Part shown: positions 36,201-48,045 of the stretch, piece by piece
How the letters are laid out: each line of letters begins with the position of its first letter
How positions within the stretch are numbered: position 1 is the first letter of the stretch
From: Nipponacmea schrenckii
Lineage: Eukaryota; Mollusca; Gastropoda; Lottiidae
Assembly (NCBI GenBank): GCA_030562195.1
Contig: JAUJPP010000012.1
Coordinates: 4,960,001-5,024,000 of the forward strand
Direction: 5' to 3'
Length of the DNA stretch: 64,000 nt
Position numbers and translations under genes: made by a program
The notes under the pieces: model-generated
Told to the model about the DNA's origin: nothing
Database searches by the model: none
Seen by the model: the letters and a program-made list of their open reading frames with translations, nothing else

Positions 36201-39200
36201 GTTTCAGTCACACTCGTTGAGAATTTTGTTTATAGACTAATTTTATAGCCTAACTTGAACTGGTTAATTTACTACAGTCATTCGCGTTATAGATCTGTCT
36301 CTGTGTACCTTTAAAACTATAGAGATATAATATATACATTCCATCTAGTTACATTGTCTCTAGCCATATATGTTATCTGTACAGGAAACCTTTTAAAAAT
36401 CAATCAAACGTACACGAAGCCTAATGTTATACCAGTGTTAATTTCACGTAAAAATTCTATATTGTTTAAACTGATTTGTTCGTTTAAATATTTGTTTTAC
36501 CAGTCACTTTCAGTTAACGGTATCAAATTTAAAAAAGAAATGAACATCCATGTCGCATTCAGTTTCAAAATATTTTAAAACGTATTATCAGTAGTTGTAA
36601 TATCGTTTTTAATGAACCTTAGATAGGATTTTTTATTTTTTTTTGTTGAAAAGTACACCTTAGACCCATACGATATCTTTAATATATGGTAATGTGGTCA
36701 TATGTATTTGTGAGTCTTTGTTATATTTTAGACAAGAAATTGTATTGCCTTCTTGCAATGCTTATTTTAAAAATAGAGACAAACCAAAGATTTCTATAAA
36801 AATATCTGACAAAGGCATCATTAGAATGATTGCAATTGTTCTTTATAACTCCACCCATAGAATTGTATAGACCCTACAATTATTTAACCCTGTGGTTATT
36901 TATTATCTATAAACTCTATAGCGACTGGGTTCTTTATTATTTTATTCGGACTATTCATTTCTTAAATCTCTATAGAACTTGTCAACTGTACATGGTGCAA
37001 CCAATGTTTGACTGAATAACATGGTGGCTATATTGATTTGCGTGGTATATCGTGCTGAATTATCTATTTTGTGATATTTGCTTTTAGTTTTTCTCTACAC
37101 CTAAGCCACGGGAAATTTTCAATCATATTGTTTATTTGATACACTTTTATCTTCTCCTAGATACTAATTATGCACATAAAAGTAGTTATATGATAATGGT
37201 TATACGTCTCTGGTGATCACTACGGGCCTAGACATTTGAAACAGACCCCCCCCCCCTTCCTTTCTTGACTTTCCTGTAATTAATTAATTCTTTTAGTGTT
37301 CTAGTCATCTGGATCCCATGGTGATTCAAATATGTTGTCTAAATTTAGAATAAGGCTCCTGGACTTAACTTTATCTATCAAGAAAGTATTGAATACGGTA
37401 GAATAGAATGATAACAACACAGGAAATAAACAATAGATGTTAAATGTCTCTTGAGATTTACTAATGGAATGGTCATATCAATTATACAATTTTATTGTCT
37501 CAAATGTCTCGATTTGCAATAATATAAAGTATATTCTATTGAACGGAACTTTCTAAAATTGTCCCTATCTGAATTGTCTGAAGTTTTCTTTGTTATTTCG
37601 GTTGGGTTCAATCAATAATGCATCAGTTATTGTCTTCCTGGTACCAAAAGGTTATAAAGCGATTGTTTTCATTATACAAATATCGGACCCGTGAAGCACT
37701 TTCAAATGATAAACAAATGCAAATGCATTATGCATATGCCGCCATCTGAACATGTGGGTGGAAACTGGTACAGAAAAACTTCTGATATTTGTATTCAATA
37801 TGATTGTTGAAAAACAACAGGTCTATATATAAATATGTTGGAGAACAAATAGCTTCAATGTGCTTTTATAGCTAGATCGACTTGAATAGATGGCATGATT
37901 ATCATTATCATCAGGATCATCAGCATCAGGATAGTTATCACTGTCACTGTCATTACCTTCACAAATATAAGCCCTGGTTCTTAACCTATTGTAATTTGAG
38001 CTAAACATGAACACTGTACCTAGAAATCTCTGAAACGTCTTGTATCGAAGGTTTCAAAATTTTATATTTTTCTTGTTGATGTATTGGATATAAATCACAA
38101 AAATTAACATTCACCTAAAAGCTTTAATAACCATAATAGTTGTATTTATTAAGCGCTGGGGTCACTTTCACTGGGTCATTTTTTTTTTCTGGTGTGTCAG
38201 GAGAGATCGTATAGGGAAGTGACAGGAGGTAGGTACGGTTGTAGGGTTTAACATGTTTCCTTGTGATTTTCAGGTACAATGGAAATTTTCAGTAAGAGTA
38301 ATTTATTCCGATCTTTGGAGATAATGAAGTCTTGGTTTCCGGAAGACTACGACTTTTTCCCACGAACCTGGTTCCTCCCACAACAGCAGTATCAATTCAA
38401 CGCTTCATTTAAATATATGACAGATAAAAAGGGAAAACATAAACCTACATTTATCGTGAAACCTAGTGAAGGATCACAAGGGGAAGGAATCTATTTACTA
38501 CGTGAACCTTCGCAATATACCCAACAAGGGGCTCGTAAACATGTAATACAGGAATATCTAACTGACGTCTTGCTCATAAACGATTATAAGTTCGATCTGC
38601 GTGTGTACGTCGTTATAAAAAGTATCGACCCTTTAGTTATTTATATATGTAAAGAAGGACTGGCAAGATTTTCTACCATACCTTATGAACAACCCAACGC
38701 TAAAAATATCCACGAACCCTTCATGCATTTGACGAACTACTCGTTGAATAAAAAGAGTAGCACGTTTGATAAATCTCAGAAAGAAAATGAAGGAAGTAAG
38801 AGAAAATTGAGTCACGTATTTAAGGTGCTAGAGAAGAAGGGGTATAATAGTGAGAAACTATGGAGTGAAATAGAAGTAATTGTGTGTAGAACTCTATTAG
38901 CTGTTATTGGTGATTTACAAGTGGAATATAACTCTCACATACCAAACAGTAAATCTGGTCCTTCTTGTTTTCAGGTAAGGGTTACAATTATCATTTTACT
39001 ATTATCATTTTACTATTATCATTTTACAATTATCATTTTTGCAATTATCATTTTTGCAATTATCGTTTTACAATATCATTTTACAATTATCATTTTACAA
39101 TTATCATTTTACAATTATCACTTATACAATTATCCTGGGTGTTACTTTAAATTATTGACCTTTCTAGAAGGTTAAACCTGGTAATAGAAGCCGTGGTTTA

Positions 39201-42200
39201 TCGAAAGATGTGCACCTAACTATTGAAATATTTCGGTATCGGTTTGTTTAAATTATGGGCAACTGCTTGCTGTACAGAATACTGAATGTGATTTGTAAAC
39301 CAGAAATACATCTGATGGTTTGTTTTGGAAGTCACATTTAGTACATTATGGTGTTCTGAACCTCAAGCAAATGTCCGGAATTATAGCCAATGATTTGCCT
39401 ACGAATTCACATTAGGATGATGCCTTATGTGTATGTAGTAAAACAGTGCGATATTTTATATTCAGTATAGATGATGTACTTACGTTCCATAAGAAGTTAA
39501 ATAAGGTGTTTAATGAAACCTATCTTCTTTCTAGATATTTGGGTTTGATATTTTGATATTAAAAGATTTAAAGCCAATGTTATTAGAGGTCAACTCTAAC
39601 CCCAGTCTACGTATCGACTGTGAACAGGAAGTATCTCCGGGAACCATGGCATATGTCTTATCACTAAAAGATGAAGAAGTTAAACGGCCATTGATTCAAG
39701 ATACTCTAATGTTGGTGGCGCCACCTCAGAAATATACTCACAGGTCAGTAACTGTTACAAATTGTATGAAATAAAAAAGTGAAATGAAATGAATTGAGAA
39801 ATTTTTTTTCAGGACAGCGGCATTAGCCTACTATTTTTTTATTTCCAACTGTCGAGGGATCGGTAACATGCACAGTCTATAGTACACGGGGCCTTGGTTT
39901 ATTGTCCCATCCGAACGACCTATAGATTAAACAGAAATATATTTCCCTTATCCAGCTATTTACTGAACAGATTTGGGATACACTTCCAAGTTTGATTTGG
40001 GGGCAGCCTACTAACTTTAAGTTATTAATTCTGCTTTGTTATTTTTGTTCTCTTATCTCTCCGATGTTAGTATTGGCTGGTTTAACTAAATTTTAACAGT
40101 GACCTTATTTCTCTTATGAGTATCCCAATACAGGCTCAATACAGACTCAGTACTTAAAATAAAATAAGTGGAGTAAGGTTTGAGATGTCCTCAAAATTAA
40201 GTGACTGTTTTCAATGACGGTATCCCAGGTTTAAATGATTCCAGTGAGATATGCATTCAACTTCCAGACGGTCACAACTAATTGTGCTTTTATTTTTCAG
40301 GAGACGTAAAAGGAAAAGAAAGAAATCTGTGCCAAAACCGGAACCAATGTTAACCAACCAACCAACAGCATTAGTGATTATGAGTGAAACTCGTGATATT
40401 TCAGAACGCCTGTTGAGATTCGACATCAATCATACCTACAGTTCAAATGATATGGGGGAAGAATCGGGAGACGAGCAAATGACCAATCAAAATAGACTAA
40501 ATAGTTCTTCATCTAATCATAAAATCGAATCATCCAGTGAAAATATTTCAAATCAGAGTGAATCAAATTCAAATGTTTCAACTAATGAGAATTCAATAAC
40601 GGAAAGTAGCAATGCTAGTGACCAATCAAATACTTGTGAGGAAGCAGGTGGGACCAAAGGAAATGAAGAATCCGACGAAGACATTACCAATGCAAGCGGT
40701 GTATCTAGTGAACAAGAAGATGTAGAGGAATGTGAAGAATCGTGTTTAAAAGAGATATATCCTAGTATTTATGGTGCAGAGTGTCAACATCTATATATAA
40801 TGGAAATCTTGGCCAAGATGTTTATGTCGTGTCTCAGTGTCCGGGGCTCGTCTCGTCTGACATCCTCAGCTTTTAGACTCTTTACAAGGTCAGTTCAGAG
40901 AGGGAAATCCCACAGTCATAGACGTATGAATAAGTGCTCAATTCGCCCATAATTTAAAAAAAAAATGAAATACATGACCTTCCCCCACTCACCAAAACCA
41001 CTAGTTTAGATAATAACACATTGGATGTTGACCAACGGACAAGTGCTCCTATCAAAACTGTTCTTTCATACATTAATGTCATTGATATAGATTGCTACTC
41101 AAACGTGAAGCACCTTCCATTCTATATAATGTACAACACAAAGTATGATGTCTTTTTCATGGTTCGTTATTCATAGTAATCGACAAACAAACCAGTGCTC
41201 GGTCCAAGCAGTATACTCAGTAAGCAGTTATTTTTTCTAGTTCAACAATCACGAAGGTTTGGCTAGTGCATTGTATGTAAATTGTACAATATAAGCTAGT
41301 GTAAACACATTAGGTATTGTTCTGTTCTTAAAAGCTAATCAAGTACCACTTTTTTTCAGCCAGTTACTACTTTTAGAGATGTTAATGCATATCTGTAAGT
41401 AGTTATGTCAAATCGCCAATTATGTACATATGTTTAGAGACCAAATGGATTGTATTTATTATTACAGGAAAGGTAAAATAATTAGTAAAGGTATAACCAA
41501 TGCCACTGTAGATATAATTTATATTGATGTACAGAGAAAGTGGGAACGTTTAAACAACGATAAAAGTACAGGTAAAAGATATTAAAATCTATACTTCAAA
41601 AATTGAGAACAGTTTAGCAATAGTAATTTTCTAGTAACGAAGGGTTAAATTTTTAGCTTAAATTAATTAATCTTTCAAGCTTCTTTTTTCTAAAGCAGCA
41701 AGTAAGTGCCAATATAGCAATAGAAAATATATTGTTGACTTTGCAGGTTCTTTTGTGCAGTCTTATTGCAAAACAAAAATACATAATTTCTATTTTTTTT
41801 CTATTTAAAATCTTCAGTGATAAGAATTATATTATGTATTCATTTAAATTCATATTTTCTGTGTATGTGATATAACAAGAAACGTAGATTGTAATCTATA
41901 GGCTAGTCTATTTTATTTCACAAACATATCCAATTATATGAAACACAAACTGTAATACATGATTGATATTTTAACAGGATTAAAAGATAAACCAATGGCG
42001 TCATCTCCGTATTATAAATCCCCAAATGAAGGTATATAACTCCCACCTGTAAAGATGTTAGTCACCTGTATTGTTTTAAGCTATAAGTTTTACTAAGTTA
42101 TACTACCTCCTAGGTTGACCAAAAAATTTTTCGAACTTGGCCAAAATGAGTTTGTTTAAGAAAGTAATTTTGAAAAACACCTAAAAGCGTTCATCCATTT

Positions 42201-44363
42201 TTACATGGTTCAAAGGATATGTCATCATTCTATTCTTTATTCAGGACACCTTGTGTGAGACTTTAAGTTGTATGTCGATTCTAAGAGGCAGTATTCCTTG
42301 AGTTATTAGCCAAAAGTCACCTCTTTTTTTTTTTTTAGCTACGATAAACCTGGTTTGTTGACGGCTATGCTTGGATTATCGCCTGGGCATTGATTTGAAA
42401 TTAATCTACTTTATTTTTATGAGAATTGCTACGATTGCTATGACACATTTCTAAGTTTTATTTGAGAACAGGATACTGTCATTTTTATAACAATTCAGCT
42501 GGATGAACAGATCATTGTCATACCCCCACACGACTATGCGGACGTATATTGTCGTCACCCTGTCCGTCGGTCAGTCGGTTCGTCGGTCCGTCCGTTAACA
42601 TTTGTTGTGGGTACAATAGAAGCTACAATTTTCAACGGATTTTTATGAAACTTGGTGTGAGTATTGAAATAGATAAGACGTTGGTCAAATACGAATTTGG
42701 CTATTTTTCAATCACGGATTTTGAGTAATTGCCCCTAGCTCTATATTTTTTGTAGGTGCTATAGAAGCTACAATTTGTAATGGATTTTGATAAAACTTGG
42801 TTTGAGCATTGGAATTGTTAAGACGGGGGTCAAGTTCATATATGACGATTTTTCGATGAACGGTTTGCGAGTTATTGCCATTGTCAATATTTGATGTCAA
42901 AATTTTATTGTGGATGCAATAGAGGTTACAATTTGCAATGGATTTGATGAAACTTGGTGTGAGCATTGGAGCGTATAAGACGGCTGTCAACTTCAAATTT
43001 GACAATTTTTCGATGAACGGTTTGCGAGTTATTGCCCTTGTTTTAATCAATTCGCGTCAAAATTTTATTGTGTGTGCAATACAAGCTACAATGTTCGGTG
43101 GTTTTTGATGAAACTGTGTGTGAGCATTGGAATTGATAAGACGGTGGTTAACTTCGAATTTGACGATTTTTCCATAAACAGTTCTAGAGTTATTGTCCTT
43201 AGCAAAATTGCGTCAAAATTTTATTGTGGGTACAATAGAAGATACAATTTTTCAATGGATTTTGATGAAACATCAGGTGAAAATTTTATACATTTAAATG
43301 CTATAAATCAAAGGAAAAAAATGATATAACAATGCTGATGTGGGCGTATATTACCTTGCCTGGCAAGCTCGCTTATTTGATATTAATAGTAATTTGGGCA
43401 AATTTGTAATTTATACATGTATCAAAGAGAACTCTTACACCTTTTTAAAAAATTCCTGGTTTTCTTACACAATCGAAAAACAAACTGCTTATATTTTCAC
43501 CATTCCGTTGCAAAGTCTTAATAGCTTTTTTGTTTTTAGCTTTTTTCCTAATTTTAGCTTGTTTCCTCTAAAATGTCAATAGTCAGTAGATATGCAATAT
43601 ACAGATTTAGAATTTAAGTTCCGTCTTTTTCTGGTTTCACGAATCAAAACGATGATAATATTTAAAATCATGAAACGAAACAAAGTATAGATCTCTGCAT
43701 TTGAATCAGATTATAGATGTTTGAGGTTTTGGGGAAGTTTGTAGTGTGTAGCTTATTATATTGCTTTTTCAGATACATGATTAAATTCTAGCACAGACAC
43801 CATCCACTCCATTTAGTTTTTTATTTATTTATTCTTTTTATCATTTGTAGGTGTTTGCGATAAAGTATGGCGGTATTGATATGAAAAACATTGAAAAGCA
43901 ATGTAGATGACAGAATTAAATAAATTAAGTAAATACTTCTCAGAAAAGCATATTTATAGATTAATCTATTTCAGGTTTAAACTTCAATGGTTTTGTCGAC
44001 GCTTGTCATGAATTAGCAAAGAAGAAATTCCCATCGAACGATAAACTTGAAATGATGCAGAACTTCATTGATTATTGTAAAGAGAATATCGAAGCGTTTA
44101 ATAAACGACAAGCAATGGACGAGGAGGAAAAAAAGTCATTATTAACCAAACGTCAACAGTCACAACGAACAACGATCTTCCCGCAATTCTCCTCTTCTAG
44201 CCTGAATGAGTCTACACTGCATGATTTATACGGGCAAAGTTTACGCAAGGAATATTTGACTTTACAACAGAAAAAGGTTTCCGCTTTCATGATGTCTAAA
44301 CATAAACGTCATTATCAACCTCGGACACGTTTAGACATAAAAACTAGAAGTGCCGAGACATGA
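30227..44363 (+). CDS. TTLL11: Tubulin polyglutamylase, TTLL11-like
   Basis: Eight exons join in frame to 820 residues: 30227-30541, 31025-31127, 38274-38974, 39535-39743, 40301-40888, 41468-41571, 41978-42031 and 43975-44363. TTL-family enzymes ligate amino acids to tubulin tails on microtubules; TTLL11 elongates polyglutamate chains. The catalytic domain runs from about residue 80 to 440: VNKLPG at the exon 2/3 join, FFPRTW, ATP-grasp blocks FIVKPSEGSQGEGI, DLRVYV, HLTNYS, then CFQ|IFGFDILIL and LLEVNSNPSLRI. A Ser/Asn/Glu-rich acidic stretch in exon 5 is followed by a conserved C-terminal region (VDIIYIDVQRKWERLN) that favours TTLL11 over other members. The ATG at 30227 is the first in the open frame. 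Intron 2 is 7.1 kb and full of tandem repeats; intron 7 holds a pearl-like element. Confidence 0.9.
31225..33960. repeat. 42-bp minisatellite, about 65 copies, in TTLL11 intron 2
   Basis: The unit reads AATGAACCAAAGGAATATAT, then TGACAATATATTGGTTGAAGCT, with copies differing mostly in the VEA/VVV/VAA-like segment. Because 42 is a multiple of 3 and the unit lacks stops in several frames, long open frames appear on both strands (for example 31375-31962 and 33079-33999 on plus, 31329-31946 and 33018-33788 on minus). Indels break every frame at several places (near 31960, 32200, 32520, 32600), and the array lies between two TTLL11 exons that splice in phase. I treat it as non-coding. Confidence 0.93.
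34199..34915. repeat. About 64-bp tandem repeat, roughly 11 copies, in TTLL11 intron 2
   Basis: The unit contains TATATATATGAGAGCTTATA, then AAAACCAGACTAGGCATG, then TAGTATAAAGACAGATTCTG. Copies vary by 1-4 bp length changes. Decayed partial units continue to about 34990. Confidence 0.92.
34995..38273. other. Remainder of TTLL11 intron 2
   Basis: Non-coding AT-rich sequence with C-runs at 35023-35038 and 37247-37256. No exon, transposon end or RNA gene was recognised. It ends at the acceptor GTGATTTTCAG before the exon at 38274. Confidence 0.45.
38985..39130. repeat. About 14-bp tandem repeat beside TTLL11 exon 3
   Basis: About ten copies of TTATCATTTTACAA with small changes (TTTGCAA, TACTA), beginning about 10 nt after the exon 3 donor at 38974/38975. 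Its T/C-rich copies resemble polypyrimidine tracts, but no AG with coding potential follows. Confidence 0.85.
39785..39935 (-). repeat. SINE-like repeat, copy 3 (5' truncated)
   Basis: On the minus strand: GTTCGGATGGGACAATAAACC, then CCGTGTACTATAGACTG, then TAGGCTAATGCCGCTGTCCTG, ending in a TTCATTTCATTTCAC tail. The tRNA-like head is absent. It lies in intron 4 of the TTLL11-like gene. Confidence 0.5.
42524..43393 (-). mobile_element. Pearl-like element, copy A, in TTLL11 intron 7
   Basis: The left end carries CCCACACGACTATGCGGACGT followed by TATTGTCGTCACCC and a degenerate (TCGG/TCCG)n run. Four imperfect core units of about 140-160 bp follow (each with AACTTGGTGTGAGCATTGGA or similar and CGGTTTGCGAGTTATTGCC). 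The right end has GTGGGCGTATATTACC and a palindromic TTGCCTGGCAAGC. It is the inverted equivalent of copy B. Confidence 0.8.
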
Positions 44364-44774
44364 CGGATCTTAATTTCTGGTTGATGACCTTAACCTTTGA
44401 TTCAAGTTGACCATGAACTTAATCTGACCTTTACCCGGTGGCTTTTTTTTTTCAAAGCGGCTTGGGGGCAGAGGTAGAAAGAGGCTGCCCGGTTTTGCCA
44501 CCTCCCACCTACTTTCTTATCTTTTTACTTAGCGAAAGAATTGTCCGTCAGCTCCCATTGAAATATTGTGGACCCAACTCGGCCCGGTTCAATCAGATTA
44601 TTAATTGCAACTTGATTTTTTCGTTGATCCAAATTAATTGATAACGGTGACATTATCTTAGCCCGTGGAATAACTGAACTGGACATTGTAGCCTGAGTGA
44701 TACAAGATTTATAAAGGCCCATAATAGTTCAAATCTCAAACTAGTAAGATATACAAAAAAAATTGCCAAGGTCT

Positions 44775-45248
44775 TTAAAGGGATAATAGGCGTTAGAATA
44801 CACTCGTCCTACGGCTTATATTTGTGTTTCATATTGACTATTAGTAAAATAAGTATGCATCCCACACTTTACCAAATTTTAAAAAGCCACAATAAAAATA
44901 TATTCGGAATTTAAAAAAAAAGTGAGCCAGCGACGATTCCATTCAGTTTGAGAATAAAAGCGTCTGGTAAATCAACGCTAAAACATCATTGTGGAATTCA
45001 ACAGTAGGGGTCAAGGACGCGTGAAAACCGACATGTTAGAGTTACTTCCCTTTATATTTACACGATTTGAAAATCGCTTGATGGATGGCTCAAGCGTTTT
45101 ATGATTAACTACTTTATTTTGGGGATTTATAGGATTTTAGAGGGATTTTGATGTATAGGTAAGTCCACTGATGGATATATACTGTCATTGTCCAAATTTG
45201 AGTGAACTTAAAATTTTATGTTCGTTCTAACGCCTATTATCCCTTTAA
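44775..45248. mobile_element. TTAA-flanked MITE, family 1
   Basis: Terminal inverted repeats AGGGATAATAGGCGTTAGAA (from 44779) and its complement (to 45244) are directly flanked by TTAA on both sides, giving a 466-bp element. There is no coding sequence. The right half recurs, inverted, at 47512-47590. Confidence 0.88.
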
Positions 45249-45566
45249 ATGGTAGGCTACTTCTTATTATGTATATATATATAGCCTATAGATTGCACTG
45301 CTTGTGTTTGGGCCAGCCTTGCTTAGGCTAGACTTCGTTTGGTTTGTAGGTCTACTAAAAAAAAAAAAATGTTTTTCTATACAATATACAACGTCACATG
45401 TAGTAGGACTTTGTATTTGCAATTCATGTAAGAATTTCGTTATGAATTTTATTCTATGCAATAACTGTGATATAAGTTTGTGCCAAACTTTCCCGAACAG
45501 ATCTCAGTGGTGTTGTGTCTTATCCTTTTGTATATAAAGGTTTTAGTTTTTATGTGTTATGGAACA

Positions 45567-46391
45567 GGGGCCTTATTCACCATCCTCTCGTAGGTTGCGA
45601 TTTCGCAGTGACTTGCGAGATCTCTTTACTTCTCCGATGCGAGACCACTTAAGATGCTAGGGGCATCCACGCAACAGTCGACAGCGCAAATTGCTGTCTC
45701 GTAGGCTACGAGACTGTTAAGTAACGTTTTTCTGGGAAATTGTATTTTTTTGGATCGACTGTTAGTACAGGTATAAACATTCAGAGTTCAGTCGCTGTAG
45801 TTATCATCTGCGAAAAGACAAAAAGAAAAGCTCTCTCGGTGAGAGAGAGTTGGAAGTTCTCGTTAATCAAATTGAGCAAAACTATGCAATTATATCGTCC
45901 TAAATTTTGTGATTAAATAACAAATATTCGAAAGGACACCACATGGAAATCTATCACGCGAAGTGTGAATTCTGTATCTTCCACGGTACGTACTGTTGCT
46001 GATGTTGGAAAAAAAATGGCATGATATTAAGTCCCGAACAAAAAAGCGAGCGAATGAGGTTCAAAGATTGTATGACGGTCATGCGAAATCTTTGTAATAT
46101 ATCAACATCATCATATACATTAATGCCGTCTCGAAATATTCTTGGACGTCGATGCTGATTGCGGGCTGCATTTGGTACTACGACTTGAAGAAGCGCCATG
46201 GTGAAACTGACTTGCGAGATCGTTAAGTGACCTCAGGAGATCACGCAAAAATCGATGGATTTAAGAAACGACTAACGAGAACGCTGCGAATTCTGAAAAA
46301 TCTTTTATGAATACGACAAATTGCTTACTAGACCGCTAAGAGGACTTAGCGAGCTCGCAGTGACTTACGAGAGGATGGTGAATAAGGCCCC
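45567..46391 (-). mobile_element. PIF/Harbinger-like deletion derivative
   Basis: The ends are inverted repeats starting GGGGCCTTATTCACCATC with at least 25 matching bases, followed by imperfectly matched GCGAG-rich subterminal sequence. The 825-bp element keeps a short transposase start near its right end on the minus strand. The flanks (ACA and AGG) give no clear 3-bp target duplication. Confidence 0.8.
45954..46199 (-). pseudogene. N-terminal piece of a Harbinger-type transposase
   Basis: An 81-codon frame: MALLQVVV, then RRPRIFRDGINVYDDVDILQRFR. The pattern of R-x-(Y/F)-R-D, then (Y)DD, then a (L)xxRFR block is typical of the start of Harbinger transposases, which normally run to more than 300 residues. 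No DDE catalytic core is present and the frame ends inside the element. Confidence 0.6.
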
Positions 46392-46800
46392 AGGCGTATA
46401 TTGTATTAAAATTCATATTCAAAGTTTCCTATAATAGGGTGGTAAATAATGTTAGAGTATAATGGTTATCTTTATATTAGGGGTCATTCAAATTTTACGT
46501 TTCGTTCAAAAGGACATTTTTGACACACTCTTTCCCCGTAATACACATATACATTGGTTAGTACTAAATATAAGGCGATATTATACTAAAATTCGAATGG
46601 TTTAATATTTGCCCAAAGACATGACACGACTCAACAGCAAGTGCTTCTTTGTTTTTGTTAAATTATTTAGAAGTTTATCATTGTTTTGTTGTTATTATTA
46701 TAATCTTTATGTGTGTTTTGTTGTTTTATATCTCTCATGACCCAAAATAGCTTTCTCATATACATGTAATTGGTTTGGTTGTAAAGGCAGCTTATAAAAT

Positions 46801-47279
46801 TTAAAGGGGCACAGGCTTGATTTGTTTCGGACAATCATCCGACAGCCTCAAACACATGAAATCTTTTGTTTAGCTAATCAGACATAGTCTACAGAGCTTA
46901 CCTTTGAAATTTGAGCCTTCAAATCCATGGGTATACATATTTATCCGTGTTTGAAAATCATAATGTCTTAAGATATTATGAACGTCCCGCCATATTGGAA
47001 AATCAAAGAGTTATAAATAGACTACTGCGCAGGCCCACACTGATAAAACAAAAAGAAAGTACATGTTATAACAATTGTAGATTTTGTCAACAGGACACAC
47101 AATTTTCAGACTGTCTGAAGACCAGCCGCGTACAGCACGGAAAAAAAAATAGAAAGTGAAATTTGAGGTATATTTCAAGGTATTTTGCGATTTTCTTAGA
47201 GCTTGAGTATTTCTGAGGACTGTTTAAATGTAACAAAAGCCCAACACGACCACTAAAAATCAAGATTGTGCCCCTTTAA
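46801..47279. mobile_element. TTAA-flanked MITE, family 2
   Basis: Imperfect terminal inverted repeats AGGGGCACAGGCTTGATTT (from 46805) and AAATCAAGATTGTGCCCCT (to 47275) with TTAA on each side, giving a 471-bp element. The length and TTAA target are the same as the family 1 element 1.5 kb to the left, but the internal sequence differs. The 82-codon open frame inside (46911-47159) resembles no protein. Confidence 0.82.
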
Positions 47280-47511
47280 TAACCTTTCTCTTTCTAAACC
47301 AGAACGCCACTGGACCGTAAATTCTTCAGCGACATTTAGGGGTAGAAAGCACCTGAATAATAAACCCAGTTTTTATGGTATACTACTGCTCAATTTAATA
47401 AAACAATAATACACAACGTTACAACAATTGCACTGTTGTCATCAGGTGAACAAGACTGGACCGATGGAATCCGCCTGTTAATTGAGGTTGTCGGTTCATT
47501 GTTCATTTACT

Positions 47512-47590
47512 TTAAAGGGATAATAGCCGTTAGAAGAAAAATAAATTTTAATTTCACTCAAACTTGACAACTATATATCAGTGGACTTAC
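47512..47590. repeat. Solo end of MITE family 1
   Basis: TTAAAGGGATAATAGCCGTT is followed by about 60 bp matching, in reverse, the right end of the element at 44775-45248 (shared CACTCAAAC/T TTGACAA and ATATCAGTGGACTTAC). The other half is not found nearby. Confidence 0.75.
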
Positions 47591-47611
47591 GTGTGGTTTC
47601 GCGGGCGTGCT

Positions 47612-48045
47612 GGTTTAAGGACCATTTATACAGAGTGCTAACCCGAACTCAAACCCGAACGCGGCGTTCGCGGACGAATGATCTATATGAAAAACAACGA
47701 GTCCGTTTATACAGCGGGAGAACGCGAACACGAACAAATTTGGGTTCGCGCGGAATTCCGACGAGAATGCCTTTAGAGCGAATTTTTAGGAGATGGTCGC
47801 GCGAACTTTTATGCTCAACCAATCACAGCTCAGGATTTTTTATTGCTTAATTGTCATCAGTATCTGATATTCCTCCTCTGCCATTTTGGTAAATGACTTG
47901 GGTATTTTAGGGAAAATGATAAAAAGTCGCGCGATTTCCCTCGTGAAAGAACGCGCTGTGTAGGACGACTATTACTAACGAAATTTGCGCGGAAATCCGC
48001 CTAGTTCGGATTCCGGTTTGCGCTCTGTATAAAAGGGTCTTTTAT
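47612..48045. mobile_element. Possible MITE with imperfect TIRs
   Basis: The left AAGGACCATTTATACAGAGT and the right CTCTGTATAAAAGGGTCTTT are imperfect inverted repeats, about 430 bp apart. The interior is CG-rich compared with its surroundings (GCGGCGTTCGCGGACG, GTTCGCGCGGAATTCC). It contains no coding sequence I trust. Confidence 0.55.

Noticed and set aside
37823..38014. Asp-rich 63-codon frame as a secreted acidic (shell-matrix-like) protein
   Set aside because: Short, without a signal peptide, and located on the opposite strand inside TTLL11 intron 2; the Asp run derives from an imperfect ATC/TCA repeat.
43340..43582. Open frame beginning [10 protein letters not shown], also found in another frame at 54382-54606
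   Set aside because: Both copies are read from the conserved ends of pearl-like elements (GTGGGCGTATATTACC and the palindrome), not from a gene.
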